A stretch of DNA of 64,000 bases from Flavobacterium tistrianum (GCF_003254545.1 NZ_QJRH01000068.1:124001-188000); one strand, 5' to 3'; positions 17,571 through 28,317 are shown, counted from the stretch's first letter. The notes: a model not told the origin generated them from the sequence alone. Translations and numbers: made by a program.

Positions 17571-18035
17571 CGTTTTTGTTTTTTAGTGATACAAACATAG
17601 GAGAAATATGAAATGTTAAAATGAAAATTTTAAAAATTTAACATTTAGAAATTTCTGACTAAAAATGTTAAAGAATCATTTTAATTAAATCGTTAGAATT
17701 GTCAATTTCTGACACGATTTTTAGTTGGACAAACTATGATTTGCATTTTGGGTTTTAATGGATTTTAACAAAGTTTCTGAGATCCTAAGATGCTAATCAA
17801 CTAAGTTTTTGTTTTTAGATTTTATTGAAACAGGTGTTTATCAGTTAGAAATCATATCGCAAATGGTATACCTATATATAAGTACATTTTTCCAATCTGG
17901 CGTTAGACGCACTGCGGTGCGTCTCTACAGATAAAAATACCCAAAAACCTCTGTTACTTTGAACCTTTGTAACTTTGCAACTAAAAAAGAAAAAACCTTT
18001 GTACCTTTGTGCCTTTGAACCTTTGAACCTCAACA
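17571..18035. other. 465-base intergenic region: AT-rich spacer plus repeats, no gene seen
   Basis: No convincing open frame or structural RNA. 17571-17890 is AT-rich and would hold the SPFH promoter on the minus strand. 17905-17924 is a palindrome and 17940-18033 a run of 8-base units reaching to the truA start. Confidence 0.6.
17905..18033. repeat. Composite repeat, right copy (AGACGCAC palindrome plus ACCTTTGn units)
   Basis: Palindrome AGACGCAC-TGCG-GTGCGTCT at 17905-17924, then CTACAG and two blocks of units of type ACCTTTGT/AACTTTGT, with period 8 in the second block. It is the inverted relative of 15482-15548 and ends 2 bases before the GTG start of truA. Confidence 0.75.
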
Positions 18036-18770
18036 GTGAGATATTTTATTCAATTCGCTTATAACGGAACACATTATCATGGCTGGCAAATACAGCCAAA
18101 TGCTTCTTCAGTTCAAGAAACTTTAAATAAAGCTTTTTCGGTTTTATTAAATGAAACTATCAGCATTATGGGTGCTGGAAGAACAGATACTGGCGTGCAT
18201 GCGAGTGAAATGTATGGTCATTTTGATACAGAAAAGACTTTGGATATTCCGGTTTTGATTTATAAACTGAATTCGTATTTACCAAAAGATATTGCGATTT
18301 TTAATATCATTGCGGTTCATGACGATGCGCACTGTCGTTTTGACGCAACAAAACGAACGTATGAATATCATATCAATACCGTTAAAAATCCGTTTTTGCA
18401 GGAATTGAGCTGGTATGTTACACAGCAACTTGATGTAGATTTAATGAATGAAGCGGCGCAATTATTATTGAAACACACCGATTTTCAATGTTTTTCAAAA
18501 GTTAATACGGATGTAAATACTTTTGATTGCACGATTTTTGAGGCGTTCTGGAAACAAGAAAATTCAAAATTGATTTTTACCATTTCGGCCAATCGGTTTT
18601 TAAGAAATATGGTTCGTTCCATTGTGGGAACTTTAATTAATATAGGATTGCACAAAATCACATTGGCAGATTTTGAAAATATTATTGCCAGCAAAAACAG
18701 AGAAAAAGCAGGGTTTTCTGTCCCAGCACATGGTTTATATTTAACCAATATTTATTACGATTACATTTAA
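18036..18770 (+). CDS. truA: tRNA pseudouridine synthase A
   Basis: A protein of 244 residues that isomerises uridines at positions 38-40 of tRNA anticodon arms. Catalytic Asp51 lies in GAGRTDTGVHA, the N-terminal strand MRYFIQFAYNGTHYHGWQ is typical, and the C-terminal NRFLRNMVR and GLYLTNIYY motifs are present. The GTG start is chosen because the conserved N-terminus begins there and no ATG precedes it. Repeats run to within 2 bases of that start, so the mRNA leader is made of repeat sequence. Confidence 0.95.
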   Translation: MRYFIQFAYNGTHYHGWQIQPNASSVQETLNKAFSVLLNETISIMGAGRTDTGVHASEMYGHFDTEKTLDIPVLIYKLNSYLPKDIAIFNIIAVHDDAHCRFDATKRTYEYHINTVKNPFLQELSWYVTQQLDVDLMNEAAQLLLKHTDFQCFSKVNTDVNTFDCTIFEAFWKQENSKLIFTISANRFLRNMVRSIVGTLINIGLHKITLADFENIIASKNREKAGFSVPAHGLYLTNIYYDYI

Positions 18771-18870
18771 TAGCCCTGATTGCAGTGAAAAGCTTTTTTG
18801 AAAAAAATATAGTTTTTGTAATTTTTATGGAGCGACCAACGGAAGCTTTATAAAAATTAAAACAAAAACA

Positions 18871-18878
18871 TATTTTTG
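18871..18878 (+). promoter_or_regulatory. Candidate -7 box of the ABC exporter gene
   Basis: TATTTTTG matches TAnnTTTG, 44 bases before the start codon. No convincing -33 element. Confidence 0.35.
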
Positions 18879-18922
18879 AGAAAAACTTGTAACGGAAAGC
18901 AGGAAACAGCTCCTAAAAATAA

Positions 18923-20677
18923 ATGAAAGCAAAAGCATTCGACACAGGATTATTCAAACGAATTTTAAAATATACCCGCCCTTATAAATGGCGTTATTAT
19001 GGCGTAATTATTTTTGCCATTTCGCTGTCTATTTTTGCTGCACTTCGTCCTTATTTACTTAAAGAAACAGTTGACGGTTACATCAAAACTCATGACAAAA
19101 TGGGATTGCTGCTGTACATCATTTTGATGGGAGTGGTTTTGCTTATGGAGGTCTTTTCTCAGTTTTACTTTGTATATTGGGCAAACTGGCTTGGTCAGGA
19201 TATTGTAAAAGATATTAGAACCAAACTTTTTCAGCACATTTTGAGTTTCAGAATGAAGTATTTTGATCTGGTTCCGGTAGGGCAATTGGTTACAAGAGCC
19301 GTTTCGGATATTGAGTCGATTGCTCGTATTTTCAGCCAAGGCTTGTTTATGATTATAAGCGATTTGATGAAAATGGTTGTGGTTTTGATTTTTATGTTTT
19401 ACATGAACTGGAAACTGACTTGGATTGTGGTAATTGCGATGCCAATTTTGGTTTATGTCACGAGAATTTTCCAACGCAAAATGCAGGTGGCTTTTGAGGA
19501 AGTACGAACTCAAATTGCCAACATGAACTCTTTTGTACAGGAGCGCGTAACAGGTATGAAGATCGTACAGCTTTTTAACCGCGAAAAAATCGAAGCTGAA
19601 AACTTTAAAGAAATCAACAACAAACATAGAGTAGCTTGGATTAAGACGATTCTGTACAACTCGATCTTCTTCCCGATTGCCGATATTATTTCGTCTATTA
19701 CTTTAGGTTTAGTTGTGGTTTATGGTGGTTTTAGAATCTTGAACGGAGATCATTTTACCACTTTTGGAGATTTGTTTTCTTATACCATGTTTATCGGAAT
19801 GCTTTTTAATCCGTTAAGGCAAATTGCGGATAAATTTAATGAGATGCAATTAGGAATGATTGCTGCCAATCGTGTTTTTGATATTATCGATACGCAAGAT
19901 CATATTCAAGATACTGGAAAAATTGAAGCGCCTGTTTTTAATGGAAGTATCGAATTTAAAGATGTTCGTTTTAGCTATATTCCAGAAGAAGAAGTCATAA
20001 AAGGAATTGATTTATCGGTTTCAGCTGGACAAACTGTTGCAATTGTAGGTTCTACTGGTGCAGGAAAATCGACTATTATTAATTTATTGAATCGTTTTTA
20101 CGAAATCAACAGCGGAACAATTTGTATTGATGGAGAAAATATCGAAAACTATACTTTGGCTTCTTTAAGAAAACAAATCGCGGTGGTTTTACAAGATGTC
20201 TTTTTGTTTGCCGATACGATTTATAATAATATCACATTGCACAATCCAGAAATTACTCGTGATAAAGTAATTGATGCGGCAAAGAAAATTGGTGTTCATA
20301 ATTTTATTATGAACTTACCAGATAATTATGATTTTGATGTAAAAGAGCGAGGCGTTATGCTTTCTTCTGGCCAGCGTCAGCTTATTGCTTTTTTACGTTC
20401 TTATGTGAGTAATCCGAGTATTTTGATTTTGGATGAAGCTACTTCTTCGATTGATACGTATTCAGAAGAAATGATTCAGCGCGCAACAGAGACGATTACA
20501 AAAGGAAGAACTTCTATTATTATTGCACATAGATTAGCAACAATTGTAAATGCAGATAAGATTGTGGTGATGGATAAGGGATTGATTGTTGAACAAGGGA
20601 CGCATCAGGAGTTATTAGTTAAAACTGATGGTTACTATAAAAATTTATATGACTCACAGTTTGCTGTGGCAAACTAA
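18923..20677 (+). CDS. ABC exporter (fused membrane and ATPase domains)
   Basis: A half-transporter of 584 residues. The six-helix membrane domain occupies about 25-310, and the nucleotide-binding domain about 340-580 with Walker A GSTGAGKST (376-384), signature LSSGQRQ, Walker B ILILDEATS and the H-loop IAHRLAT. The signature reads LSSGQ instead of LSGGQ, a tolerated variant. It probably works as a homodimer in the inner membrane, exporting lipids, drugs or peptides; the substrate cannot be told. A TTG-started kinase gene follows after 16 bases. Confidence 0.9.
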   Translation: MKAKAFDTGLFKRILKYTRPYKWRYYGVIIFAISLSIFAALRPYLLKETVDGYIKTHDKMGLLLYIILMGVVLLMEVFSQFYFVYWANWLGQDIVKDIRTKLFQHILSFRMKYFDLVPVGQLVTRAVSDIESIARIFSQGLFMIISDLMKMVVVLIFMFYMNWKLTWIVVIAMPILVYVTRIFQRKMQVAFEEVRTQIANMNSFVQERVTGMKIVQLFNREKIEAENFKEINNKHRVAWIKTILYNSIFFPIADIISSITLGLVVVYGGFRILNGDHFTTFGDLFSYTMFIGMLFNPLRQIADKFNEMQLGMIAANRVFDIIDTQDHIQDTGKIEAPVFNGSIEFKDVRFSYIPEEEVIKGIDLSVSAGQTVAIVGSTGAGKSTIINLLNRFYEINSGTICIDGENIENYTLASLRKQIAVVLQDVFLFADTIYNNITLHNPEITRDKVIDAAKKIGVHNFIMNLPDNYDFDVKERGVMLSSGQRQLIAFLRSYVSNPSILILDEATSSIDTYSEEMIQRATETITKGRTSIIIAHRLATIVNADKIVVMDKGLIVEQGTHQELLVKTDGYYKNLYDSQFAVAN

Positions 20678-20693
20678 GTCATAATGTTACTTT

Positions 20694-22265
20694 TTGAAAT
20701 TTAGATTAAAAAATATTACTTCTAGACGTGCTTTTTTAATATACGTTATTGTCTCGATTCTAATTACGGTTTCGGCGGTTTACATTCTAAGTAATCTGAT
20801 TACTGATTTGACCGAAAAAGCCAATGATGATGCTTCGCTGCGAACGTTAGTCAAAAAGCAGGAGTTTATGTCTGAGGAATTTTCTAAGTTTCTGGAGCAG
20901 GAGAAAAAAATTCAGCATGTTTTAGAAATAAGCAGTCCAGCGAATCTCCAGAATAACCTGCAGCTTATGTCACTGCTCCAAGCCAACAACAGATTAGTTG
21001 AAAACAATTGGTTTCAGATTAATGAAAATCCGATTCAATACGGAAAAAAAGTCATTTCCAATGAAACCAAAAATGATTTAAAAACTTTTCTGCTTCAAAA
21101 TAAAAATGCAAAACATATTAGCGTCGTTGTCCGTCAAGGGAAAGAATTGGTTTGGCGTATTTTCTTCAAATTAGTTTCTAATGATAATACGGTTGTAAAA
21201 TATGGTTACGATATTAATTTAGGATTACTTCATACTTATTTTTCTAAAATAGATAAAACCGCTTCCAACTACGCCTTTGTTTTTGACAAAAAAGGAACCT
21301 GCGTTTACCATCCAGAAGCTGCTTTTATTGGAAAAAACATTTTTAAAATTTCGTCGTTTGTTTCTTCTGATACGATTTTCAAGAAGAATGAAGATTTTGC
21401 AAAAAGAATTACCATGTCTGAGTTTTTAAAACTAGATGTGATCCGTTATACGCAAAAACTAGATGTTAAAAATTCTAACTGGTTTATCTGCGTCAATTTC
21501 CCTAAAATTTTTGTTGATGAAAACGTAGCTGTCATTAAAAGGTATTCGACTTTAACGTATTCGATTACGACCATAATGCTGCTTTTGATTTTTTATCTTT
21601 TCTCTTATGCCAACAGACGTGCTTACAGAGAAAAAGGAATTGTCATAAAAGAGAAAAATAAACTCTTGGTCGAAAATGAAAAGATCATCAAAGAAAAAGC
21701 TTTGATTCAGCTACAGCAACTGAAAGAGCAGATTAATCCGCACTTTTTATTTAATTCGCTCAATTCACTTTATATGCTAATTGGAAGTGATATTAAAGTC
21801 GCGCAGAAATTTACTTTAAACCTATCTCGTATTTATCGCTATTTAATTGATCCGCCTGAAAAGAACATTGTTCCTTTGAAGGACGAATTATTATTTATCG
21901 AAAAATATATCTTTTTGCAGCAAACTCGTTTTAAGGAAGAGTTATTCTTTTCTATCGAAATTGAAAACGAAGCTGCATTAAACAAACACATCCCCTATCT
22001 TGCTTTTCAGATTGTGGTCGAAAATGCTATTAAGCATAATAGAGCCACACAGGAAAGTCCACTTACTACAAAAATCCTGATTAAAGAAGATCAGGTAATT
22101 ATCAGCAATACTCTTCAAAAGAAATTGACTGCTGAACCAAGTACTAAATTTGGGTTAAATTACCTAAAGAGTATTTACAATTATTATTCAAAAACAGAAT
22201 TTAAGACATCAGAAAAAGATGGCTATTTTGTTTGTATTCTTCCATTAATATCCATTCACTCCTAA
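20694..22265 (+). CDS. LytS/YehU-type sensor histidine kinase with extracytoplasmic sensor domain
   Basis: A protein of 523 residues. TM1 (about 12-34) and TM2 (about 285-305) enclose a sensor region that looks Cache-like (YAFVFDKKGTCVYHPEA). A short coiled linker leads to the His_kinase module with His350 in QINPHFLFNSLNS and an ATPase domain (VENAIKHN, about 435). I accept the TTG start: an in-frame TAA lies 10 bases upstream and the first internal ATG would remove TM1. Its likely partner is the LytTR regulator at 29780, on the far side of the protease-susC-susD genes. Confidence 0.88.
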   Translation: MKFRLKNITSRRAFLIYVIVSILITVSAVYILSNLITDLTEKANDDASLRTLVKKQEFMSEEFSKFLEQEKKIQHVLEISSPANLQNNLQLMSLLQANNRLVENNWFQINENPIQYGKKVISNETKNDLKTFLLQNKNAKHISVVVRQGKELVWRIFFKLVSNDNTVVKYGYDINLGLLHTYFSKIDKTASNYAFVFDKKGTCVYHPEAAFIGKNIFKISSFVSSDTIFKKNEDFAKRITMSEFLKLDVIRYTQKLDVKNSNWFICVNFPKIFVDENVAVIKRYSTLTYSITTIMLLLIFYLFSYANRRAYREKGIVIKEKNKLLVENEKIIKEKALIQLQQLKEQINPHFLFNSLNSLYMLIGSDIKVAQKFTLNLSRIYRYLIDPPEKNIVPLKDELLFIEKYIFLQQTRFKEELFFSIEIENEAALNKHIPYLAFQIVVENAIKHNRATQESPLTTKILIKEDQVIISNTLQKKLTAEPSTKFGLNYLKSIYNYYSKTEFKTSEKDGYFVCILPLISIHS

Positions 22266-22351
22266 AAAAAAGCCACTCACTCCTTTTTGTTTTTTTTCCG
22301 AAGTAAAATAAAATAGTTTCGGATCGAAAATTAACCTAAACTTAACATCTA

Positions 22352-24949
22352 ATGAAGGAAAAATCATTCCTGCATAATTTGATAACAATTTGCATACTCC
22401 TATTATTATTATCGCCGCTTACCGTTCATTCTCAAAAGAAAAAGAAAGACAAAAAAGAGGACAAAACTGAAATTAAAAAAGATTCTACCGATTCTAAAAA
22501 AGGTAAAAAATACGATGACCTTGTAAAAAAAGGTTCTGTTAAAAAAGGAATCTTCAATGTCATTCAAGTAAAAACCGATGTTTATTTTGAAATTCAAGAC
22601 AGTTTATTTCAAAGAGAGTTTTTAGTAGTAAACAAATTATCTCAAGTTCCTTTTCAAGTAAACGAAGCTGGACTAAACAAAGGAATGAATTATGAAAACA
22701 AAGTCATTAGTTTTTATAAAGATACAATTGCAAAGAAGGTTTGGGTAAAATCGTATGTTCCTAAGGTTTCTTCACCAAAAGAAGATGCGATTACACAATC
22801 GGTTCAAAATAATTTTGCAGAATCTATTATTGAAGTTTTTGATATTGAAACCAAAAACAACGATTCGACTTCTGTTGTTATTAAAGTAAATAAGATTTTT
22901 GACGGAAAACAAAAAAGCTTCAATGATGTTTTGAGCAATATTGGTTTTGGAGGTTCTGTAAAATCTGATCTCTCTTATATTGAAGGTGTAAAATCTTTCC
23001 CTAAAAATATTGTTGTAAAATCTCAACTGACAACTTCTGTAAGCGAAGGCGGACCGGCATTATCGGTAACGCTTGGCGTAACAAGTAATATTATTTTATT
23101 GGATAAAACGCCAATGAAACCTCGTTTTTCTGATAACCGAATTGGTTTCTTTTCTGAAAAGCATTGGTATTTTACCGATGCACAGCAAGCAATGGTTGAA
23201 AAAGAACTCATTACACGCTGGAGATTAGAACCAAAAAAAGAAGACGAAGAAAGATATTTGAAAGGTGAATTAGTAGAGCCGAAAAAACCAATCGTTTATT
23301 ACATCGATCCATCGACTCCAAAACAATGGAGAAAATATATTATTGATGGGGTACACGATTGGCAGGCAGCTTTTGAAAAAGCGGGTTTCAAAAACGCTAT
23401 TATAGCAAAAGAACCTACTGATAAAGATTTGGATTTTGATATTGATGATGTACGTTACTCTGTAATTACGTATGCTGCATCTCCAAAATCAAATGCAATG
23501 GGGCCATCTGTGGTTGACCCAAGAAGCGGTGAAATTATCGAAGCCGATATTATCTGGTGGCATAATGTAATGACTTCTCTTCAAAGCTGGATGCGCATCC
23601 AAACAGGACCAATTGACCCAAAAGCTAGAGGAAATAAATTTAGCGATGAACATATGGGAGAAGCAATCCGTTTTGTTTCGTCTCACGAAGTGGGTCATAC
23701 TTTTGGTCTAAAACACAACATGGGTTCTTCTTTTGCTTATGATGTAGAATCGTTGCGTTCTAAAGAATTCACAGCAAAAATGGGCGGAACTGCTCCATCA
23801 ATTATGGATTATGCGCGTTACAATTATGTAGCACAGCCAGAAGACAATGTTACAGTTATTACTCCGAAAATTGGAGAATATGATAAATATGCTATTGAAT
23901 GGGGTTACAGATGGTACTCGCCTAACGACAACGAAACAACAAAACTAAACGCCTTAATTACAAAACATCAAGATGACCCCATTTATTTTTATGGAGAACA
24001 GCAGGAAAATATAATTGATCCTCGTTCACAATCTGAAGATTTAGGAAATGATGCTGTTAAAGCAAGCGAATATGGTTTGAAAAACTTAAAACGTGTTGTA
24101 GATAATATTTTAAGCTGGACTTACGATAAAGATCAGTCGTATTATGAAACTGGTAAATTATACATTGGGACTATCGGCCAGTGGCAAATGTACAACCGTC
24201 ATGTAATGAATAATATTGGTGGTGTTTATTTGAATGCTACCGTTCACGGCGACAACAAGCAAAGCTATATTCCAGTTCCAGTAGCAATGCAAAAAAGAGC
24301 AGCAGATTATCTGGCTAAAAATGTGATTACAATTCCGCAATGGCTATTCTTTAATGACATTTTAGACAAGACAAATCCGTTGAAAGATTCTCCTCTTGGG
24401 CCTTACGAATATACTCCGTATACACTTTCGAGAGAATTGCAGTACAGTATTTTGTATGATTTATTAAGCGATGATCGCTTGCTTCGAATGACTGAAAACG
24501 AATTATATCAACGTAACAAAACCAAAGATCCCGTTTTTACCGTAAATGATTTGTTTAAAAAAATGCACCAAAGTGTTTTTGCAGGAACTATCGCCAATAA
24601 ATCATTATCGATTCTGGAGCGCATGACGCAAAAGAATTATGTTGATGTGTTAATTGTTTCGACCAACAAATTATTTGAGAAAACAGATGCAAAAAAATTA
24701 GTAGACATTCAGCAGACTTTAAATATGCCTCATTTGTGCACTTATTTGGATGATGCTCATATGGCAAGAAACATTAATCAGTCTTCTTTAAAAAGAGTTA
24801 CAGAAGTGACTTCTGATAAAAAAGGAGAACTAAATAAAATCCTTCAATTATTAAAAACTAAAAAGAGCACTGGAGATCAATCGACCCAAAATCATTACCG
24901 CGATTTGATACAACGAATCGAAAAAAACCTAAATAATACAACCTTTTAA
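22352..24949 (+). CDS. Exported zinc metalloprotease (DUF5117/DUF4953 type)
   Basis: A protein of 865 residues. The signal peptide (about 1-27) is followed by a Lys/Asp-rich linker (28-60), then the DUF5118/DUF5117 region (about 60-300) and the catalytic DUF4953 region. The zinc site is the metzincin-type HEVGHTFGLKH (H445, E446, H449, H455), with a Met-turn candidate SIMDYA (Met485). It is likely periplasmic or surface-linked. It lies 16 bases before susC, so this protease and the SusC/SusD importer are probably one operon, pointing to peptide rather than glycan use. The peptide substrate is unknown. Confidence 0.9.
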   Translation: MKEKSFLHNLITICILLLLLSPLTVHSQKKKKDKKEDKTEIKKDSTDSKKGKKYDDLVKKGSVKKGIFNVIQVKTDVYFEIQDSLFQREFLVVNKLSQVPFQVNEAGLNKGMNYENKVISFYKDTIAKKVWVKSYVPKVSSPKEDAITQSVQNNFAESIIEVFDIETKNNDSTSVVIKVNKIFDGKQKSFNDVLSNIGFGGSVKSDLSYIEGVKSFPKNIVVKSQLTTSVSEGGPALSVTLGVTSNIILLDKTPMKPRFSDNRIGFFSEKHWYFTDAQQAMVEKELITRWRLEPKKEDEERYLKGELVEPKKPIVYYIDPSTPKQWRKYIIDGVHDWQAAFEKAGFKNAIIAKEPTDKDLDFDIDDVRYSVITYAASPKSNAMGPSVVDPRSGEIIEADIIWWHNVMTSLQSWMRIQTGPIDPKARGNKFSDEHMGEAIRFVSSHEVGHTFGLKHNMGSSFAYDVESLRSKEFTAKMGGTAPSIMDYARYNYVAQPEDNVTVITPKIGEYDKYAIEWGYRWYSPNDNETTKLNALITKHQDDPIYFYGEQQENIIDPRSQSEDLGNDAVKASEYGLKNLKRVVDNILSWTYDKDQSYYETGKLYIGTIGQWQMYNRHVMNNIGGVYLNATVHGDNKQSYIPVPVAMQKRAADYLAKNVITIPQWLFFNDILDKTNPLKDSPLGPYEYTPYTLSRELQYSILYDLLSDDRLLRMTENELYQRNKTKDPVFTVNDLFKKMHQSVFAGTIANKSLSILERMTQKNYVDVLIVSTNKLFEKTDAKKLVDIQQTLNMPHLCTYLDDAHMARNINQSSLKRVTEVTSDKKGELNKILQLLKTKKSTGDQSTQNHYRDLIQRIEKNLNNTTF

Positions 24950-24965
24950 TACACAACCCAAAAAC

Positions 24966-27900
24966 ATGAAAAAAATTTTACAAGCCTTACTGCTGTTCCT
25001 GGCCATCGCAGGATACTCGCAGGAAACCCGAACCATCACGGGTATCATTCAAGATGCAGCAGATTCATCGCCAATTCCTGGCGCATCGATCTTCGTTGAG
25101 AATAATTCGATATCAAACAAAACTGCTATGGCAGGTATTATTCATAGTGAAGCAATTGGAACTACCTCAGATTTTGATGGTAAATTCAGCTTGAAAATCG
25201 CAAAAAACGTTACTACTTTGAGAGTTACTTTCATGGGATACAAATCGTATACTCTTGAATTATCTGCTCAAAAAGATTATACTATTGCCTTAAATTCTGA
25301 AACAGCAAAACTTCAAGAGGTTCTTATAACAGGTTACCAAAAAATTGAAAAAAGAAAGCTAACATCTGCTATTACAAAAGTAGATATGGCTTCAATTCAA
25401 CAGACTGGTGTCTCTAGCATTGACCAGTTATTGATTGGACAAGTTGCCGGAGTTGCTGTTACTACTCCATCAGGAGCGCCAGGAGCTGCCGCAAAAATCA
25501 GAATTAGAGGTACTGCTTCTTTAAACGGAACTCAAGATCCTTTATGGGTATTAGACGGACTTCCGTTAGAGAGCAACGATGTACCTAAAAATTACGACAA
25601 AGACAATATCGATGTATTAAACAACTACTCTATCGCTGGTTTAAATCCAGACGATATTAAAGATATTACCATTTTAAAAGATGCTGCGGCAACTGCTATC
25701 TATGGTGCCCGTGCGGCAAATGGTGTAATCGTTGTTACAACTAAAAAAGGAAGAAGCGGTAAAATGACTGTTAGCTTCAATACCAATACTTTTATCACGC
25801 AAAGACCAGAATTTTCAAAATTAAACTTATTAGACTCAAACCAAAAAGTTGATCTTGAATTGAATATGGCGAGCCGTGCAGATTTGACTTACAGAGACAC
25901 CGGTGGTGATGTTGCTCGTATCCTGAATGGAGCGAATGAATTAGACGCATACAGAGCCGGTGGATTCTCTTCTTTGAGTCCGCAAACACAGCAATCAATC
26001 AATAACCTAAGAGGCATTAATACAAATTGGGGTAATTTATTATACCAAGCTGCCATTAACACACAACACGGATTAAGTTTATCTGGAGGTAGCGAGAGAT
26101 CTGATTACTATTTCTCTTTAGGATATTATGACGAAAAAGGAACAACTATTGGAACAGGTCTTAAACGTTATAATTTAACCTTAAAAAACAGCTACGATAT
26201 TACTGATAAATTTAAAGTAGGTATTGGTCTTTTTGGTTCAGACACTAAAACTACGTCTTACGTTACAGATACTGACGGATTTACAAATCCTGCCAACTAT
26301 TCAAGAAACGTAAATCCGTATTTGACTCCGTACAATGCAGATGGAAGTTATAAATACGATCCAGATATTGCTTCATATTCTGATATTAAATTGCCTTTTA
26401 ATTTCTTAGAAGAAAGAAACAATACTTCTTACGATTTAAAAACAAGAGCTATAAAAGCATTGCTTGACGCTGAGTATAAAATCACAAAAGATTTGAAAGT
26501 ATCAAGCCAATTAGGTTTACAGTTGGACAACTCTTCTAGCGAAAAATTTGCTGGAAAGGAGACATTTTACACTAGAAAACAAAAAGAAAAAACAAGTTAT
26601 TATTCTGGCGGAGTTCAAAAGTATTTCCTTCCTGAAGGCGGTATTATTCAAAACACAAACACAGACTTTTTTCAGTACAACTTAAAAACAATGGTGAACT
26701 ATTCTAAACTTTTAGGAGAAAAACACGAAATTGAAGTAATGGTTGGTAATGAATTAAGAAGAAATAAAAACACTTCGATCTTAACAAGAGGTTTTGGTTT
26801 TGACGAAAAGAATTTGACAACTCAGCAAATTATTTTCCCGAACTCAAATTCTGTTAATGATGCTATTTACAAAACTTTCATAAAAACAGAAAAAGAAAAT
26901 GCCTTTGCATCATTCTTTGCAACAGCAGCATATACTTACAACAGAAAATATAGTTTCTACGGAAGTGTTCGTTATGATGGTTCTGATTTATTTGGTGTAG
27001 ACCCTAAATACAAATACTTGCCACTTTGGTCAACATCTGGATCTTGGTTAGTATCTCAAGAAGATTTCTTAAAAGACAGCAAAACGATTTCTAATTTAAG
27101 ACTTCGTGCTTCGTACGGTTTACAAGGAAATATTGATAAAAATACTTCACCTTATGTAGTTGGAGAAAATAAAACTACCACTATTTTGCCTGGACAGACA
27201 GAACCTATAATTGAAGTAACGACTCCACCAAACAGCAAATTACGTTGGGAAAAAACAGAAAGCACCAACTTAGGTTTAGATCTTGGTATGTTTAACAACC
27301 GTATTAGCATTGTAACTGATGTCTACGGAAGAAAAAGTACCGATTTAATTGGTATGAAAGCGCTTCCTTTAGAAAATGGTTTTGAATTTACCAATATGAA
27401 CTGGGCGCAGGTAAGCAACAAAGGTTATGAAATTGCTTTGGCTACAAAAAACATCGATCGTCCTAATTTTAAATGGAATACTACAATTAATTTTGCTCAT
27501 AACAAAAGTAACATTGACCGTTTAGAAATAAGAGATAACAGTTATTTGCCAAACCAAGAAGGTCATGCTGTAAACGCTGTTTTTGGATTTAAAACAAACG
27601 GAATTGACGAAAATGGTTATCCATTATTCGTAAACAAAAAAGGAGAAACTGTAAATGCACAGACTTTCTTTGGTTTGTTTGATCCTTATGCAGACTTTTT
27701 ACCAGGAGAAATTACGCAGTCAAGTTTAACACCTGCAGAGTTTAGAGATCTATTTGTTTACCTAGGAGACAAAGATCCTAAATTTACAGGAGGTCTTACA
27801 AACACCTTTAAGGTTCGTAATTTTGATCTTACGATTGCCGCATCATTCAATATCAAACAAACGGTTACCAAAACACCTCCTTACAATGGAACAATAGTAG

Positions 27901-28304
27901 ACAGAGGACAGAACTATACAACTGATATTTTAAACGCTTGGTCACCAACAAATACGTCATCAAATTTGCCAGGTATTACGAGTAAAGATTCTGGTACAGG
28001 CGATTCATGGATGGCATACAGCTGGTTTTCTGGTGCAAATCAAATCAATACTTACAATTACCTAGATACATGGGTTAGCGAAATGAGTTATATGAGATTA
28101 AGCAGTGTTCGTTTTGGATACACTTTCCCAAAAACATTCACAGATCATATCAATATTCAAAGTATTCGTTTAAATCTTGAAGCAAGAAACTTGTTTGTGA
28201 TCAGTTCAGATTACAAAGGTTACTTTGATCCAGAAACTTTCGGAAACATTTATGCACAGCCAGTTCCTAGATCATTTACTTTAGGACTTAATGTTACTTT
28301 CTAA
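24966..28304 (+). CDS. SusC/RagA-family TonB-dependent outer-membrane transporter
   Basis: A protein of 1112 residues. The signal peptide (1-18) is followed by a carboxypeptidase-like beta domain (about 24-108) that holds an unusual insert of about 20 residues (SNKTAMAGIIHSEAIG). The plug domain (about 115-245) carries the SusC hallmark PLWVLDGLPLE and the GA.AANGVI.VTTKKG motif, and a beta-barrel runs to the terminal aromatic LGLNVTF. It imports large nutrients with SusD as lid, powered by TonB. Pairing with a metalloprotease gene recalls the oligopeptide importer RagAB. Confidence 0.95.
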   Translation: MKKILQALLLFLAIAGYSQETRTITGIIQDAADSSPIPGASIFVENNSISNKTAMAGIIHSEAIGTTSDFDGKFSLKIAKNVTTLRVTFMGYKSYTLELSAQKDYTIALNSETAKLQEVLITGYQKIEKRKLTSAITKVDMASIQQTGVSSIDQLLIGQVAGVAVTTPSGAPGAAAKIRIRGTASLNGTQDPLWVLDGLPLESNDVPKNYDKDNIDVLNNYSIAGLNPDDIKDITILKDAAATAIYGARAANGVIVVTTKKGRSGKMTVSFNTNTFITQRPEFSKLNLLDSNQKVDLELNMASRADLTYRDTGGDVARILNGANELDAYRAGGFSSLSPQTQQSINNLRGINTNWGNLLYQAAINTQHGLSLSGGSERSDYYFSLGYYDEKGTTIGTGLKRYNLTLKNSYDITDKFKVGIGLFGSDTKTTSYVTDTDGFTNPANYSRNVNPYLTPYNADGSYKYDPDIASYSDIKLPFNFLEERNNTSYDLKTRAIKALLDAEYKITKDLKVSSQLGLQLDNSSSEKFAGKETFYTRKQKEKTSYYSGGVQKYFLPEGGIIQNTNTDFFQYNLKTMVNYSKLLGEKHEIEVMVGNELRRNKNTSILTRGFGFDEKNLTTQQIIFPNSNSVNDAIYKTFIKTEKENAFASFFATAAYTYNRKYSFYGSVRYDGSDLFGVDPKYKYLPLWSTSGSWLVSQEDFLKDSKTISNLRLRASYGLQGNIDKNTSPYVVGENKTTTILPGQTEPIIEVTTPPNSKLRWEKTESTNLGLDLGMFNNRISIVTDVYGRKSTDLIGMKALPLENGFEFTNMNWAQVSNKGYEIALATKNIDRPNFKWNTTINFAHNKSNIDRLEIRDNSYLPNQEGHAVNAVFGFKTNGIDENGYPLFVNKKGETVNAQTFFGLFDPYADFLPGEITQSSLTPAEFRDLFVYLGDKDPKFTGGLTNTFKVRNFDLTIAASFNIKQTVTKTPPYNGTIVDRGQNYTTDILNAWSPTNTSSNLPGITSKDSGTGDSWMAYSWFSGANQINTYNYLDTWVSEMSYMRLSSVRFGYTFPKTFTDHINIQSIRLNLEARNLFVISSDYKGYFDPETFGNIYAQPVPRSFTLGLNVTF

Positions 28305-28317
28305 AAAACTAAAAAAG

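Noticed and set aside
17571..18035. A tRNA or structured RNA in the largest gaps (17.6, 31.4, 33.2 and 47.2 kb)
   Set aside because: I found no cloverleaf with TTC-loop sequence or known riboswitch core; the structures present are repeats and terminators.
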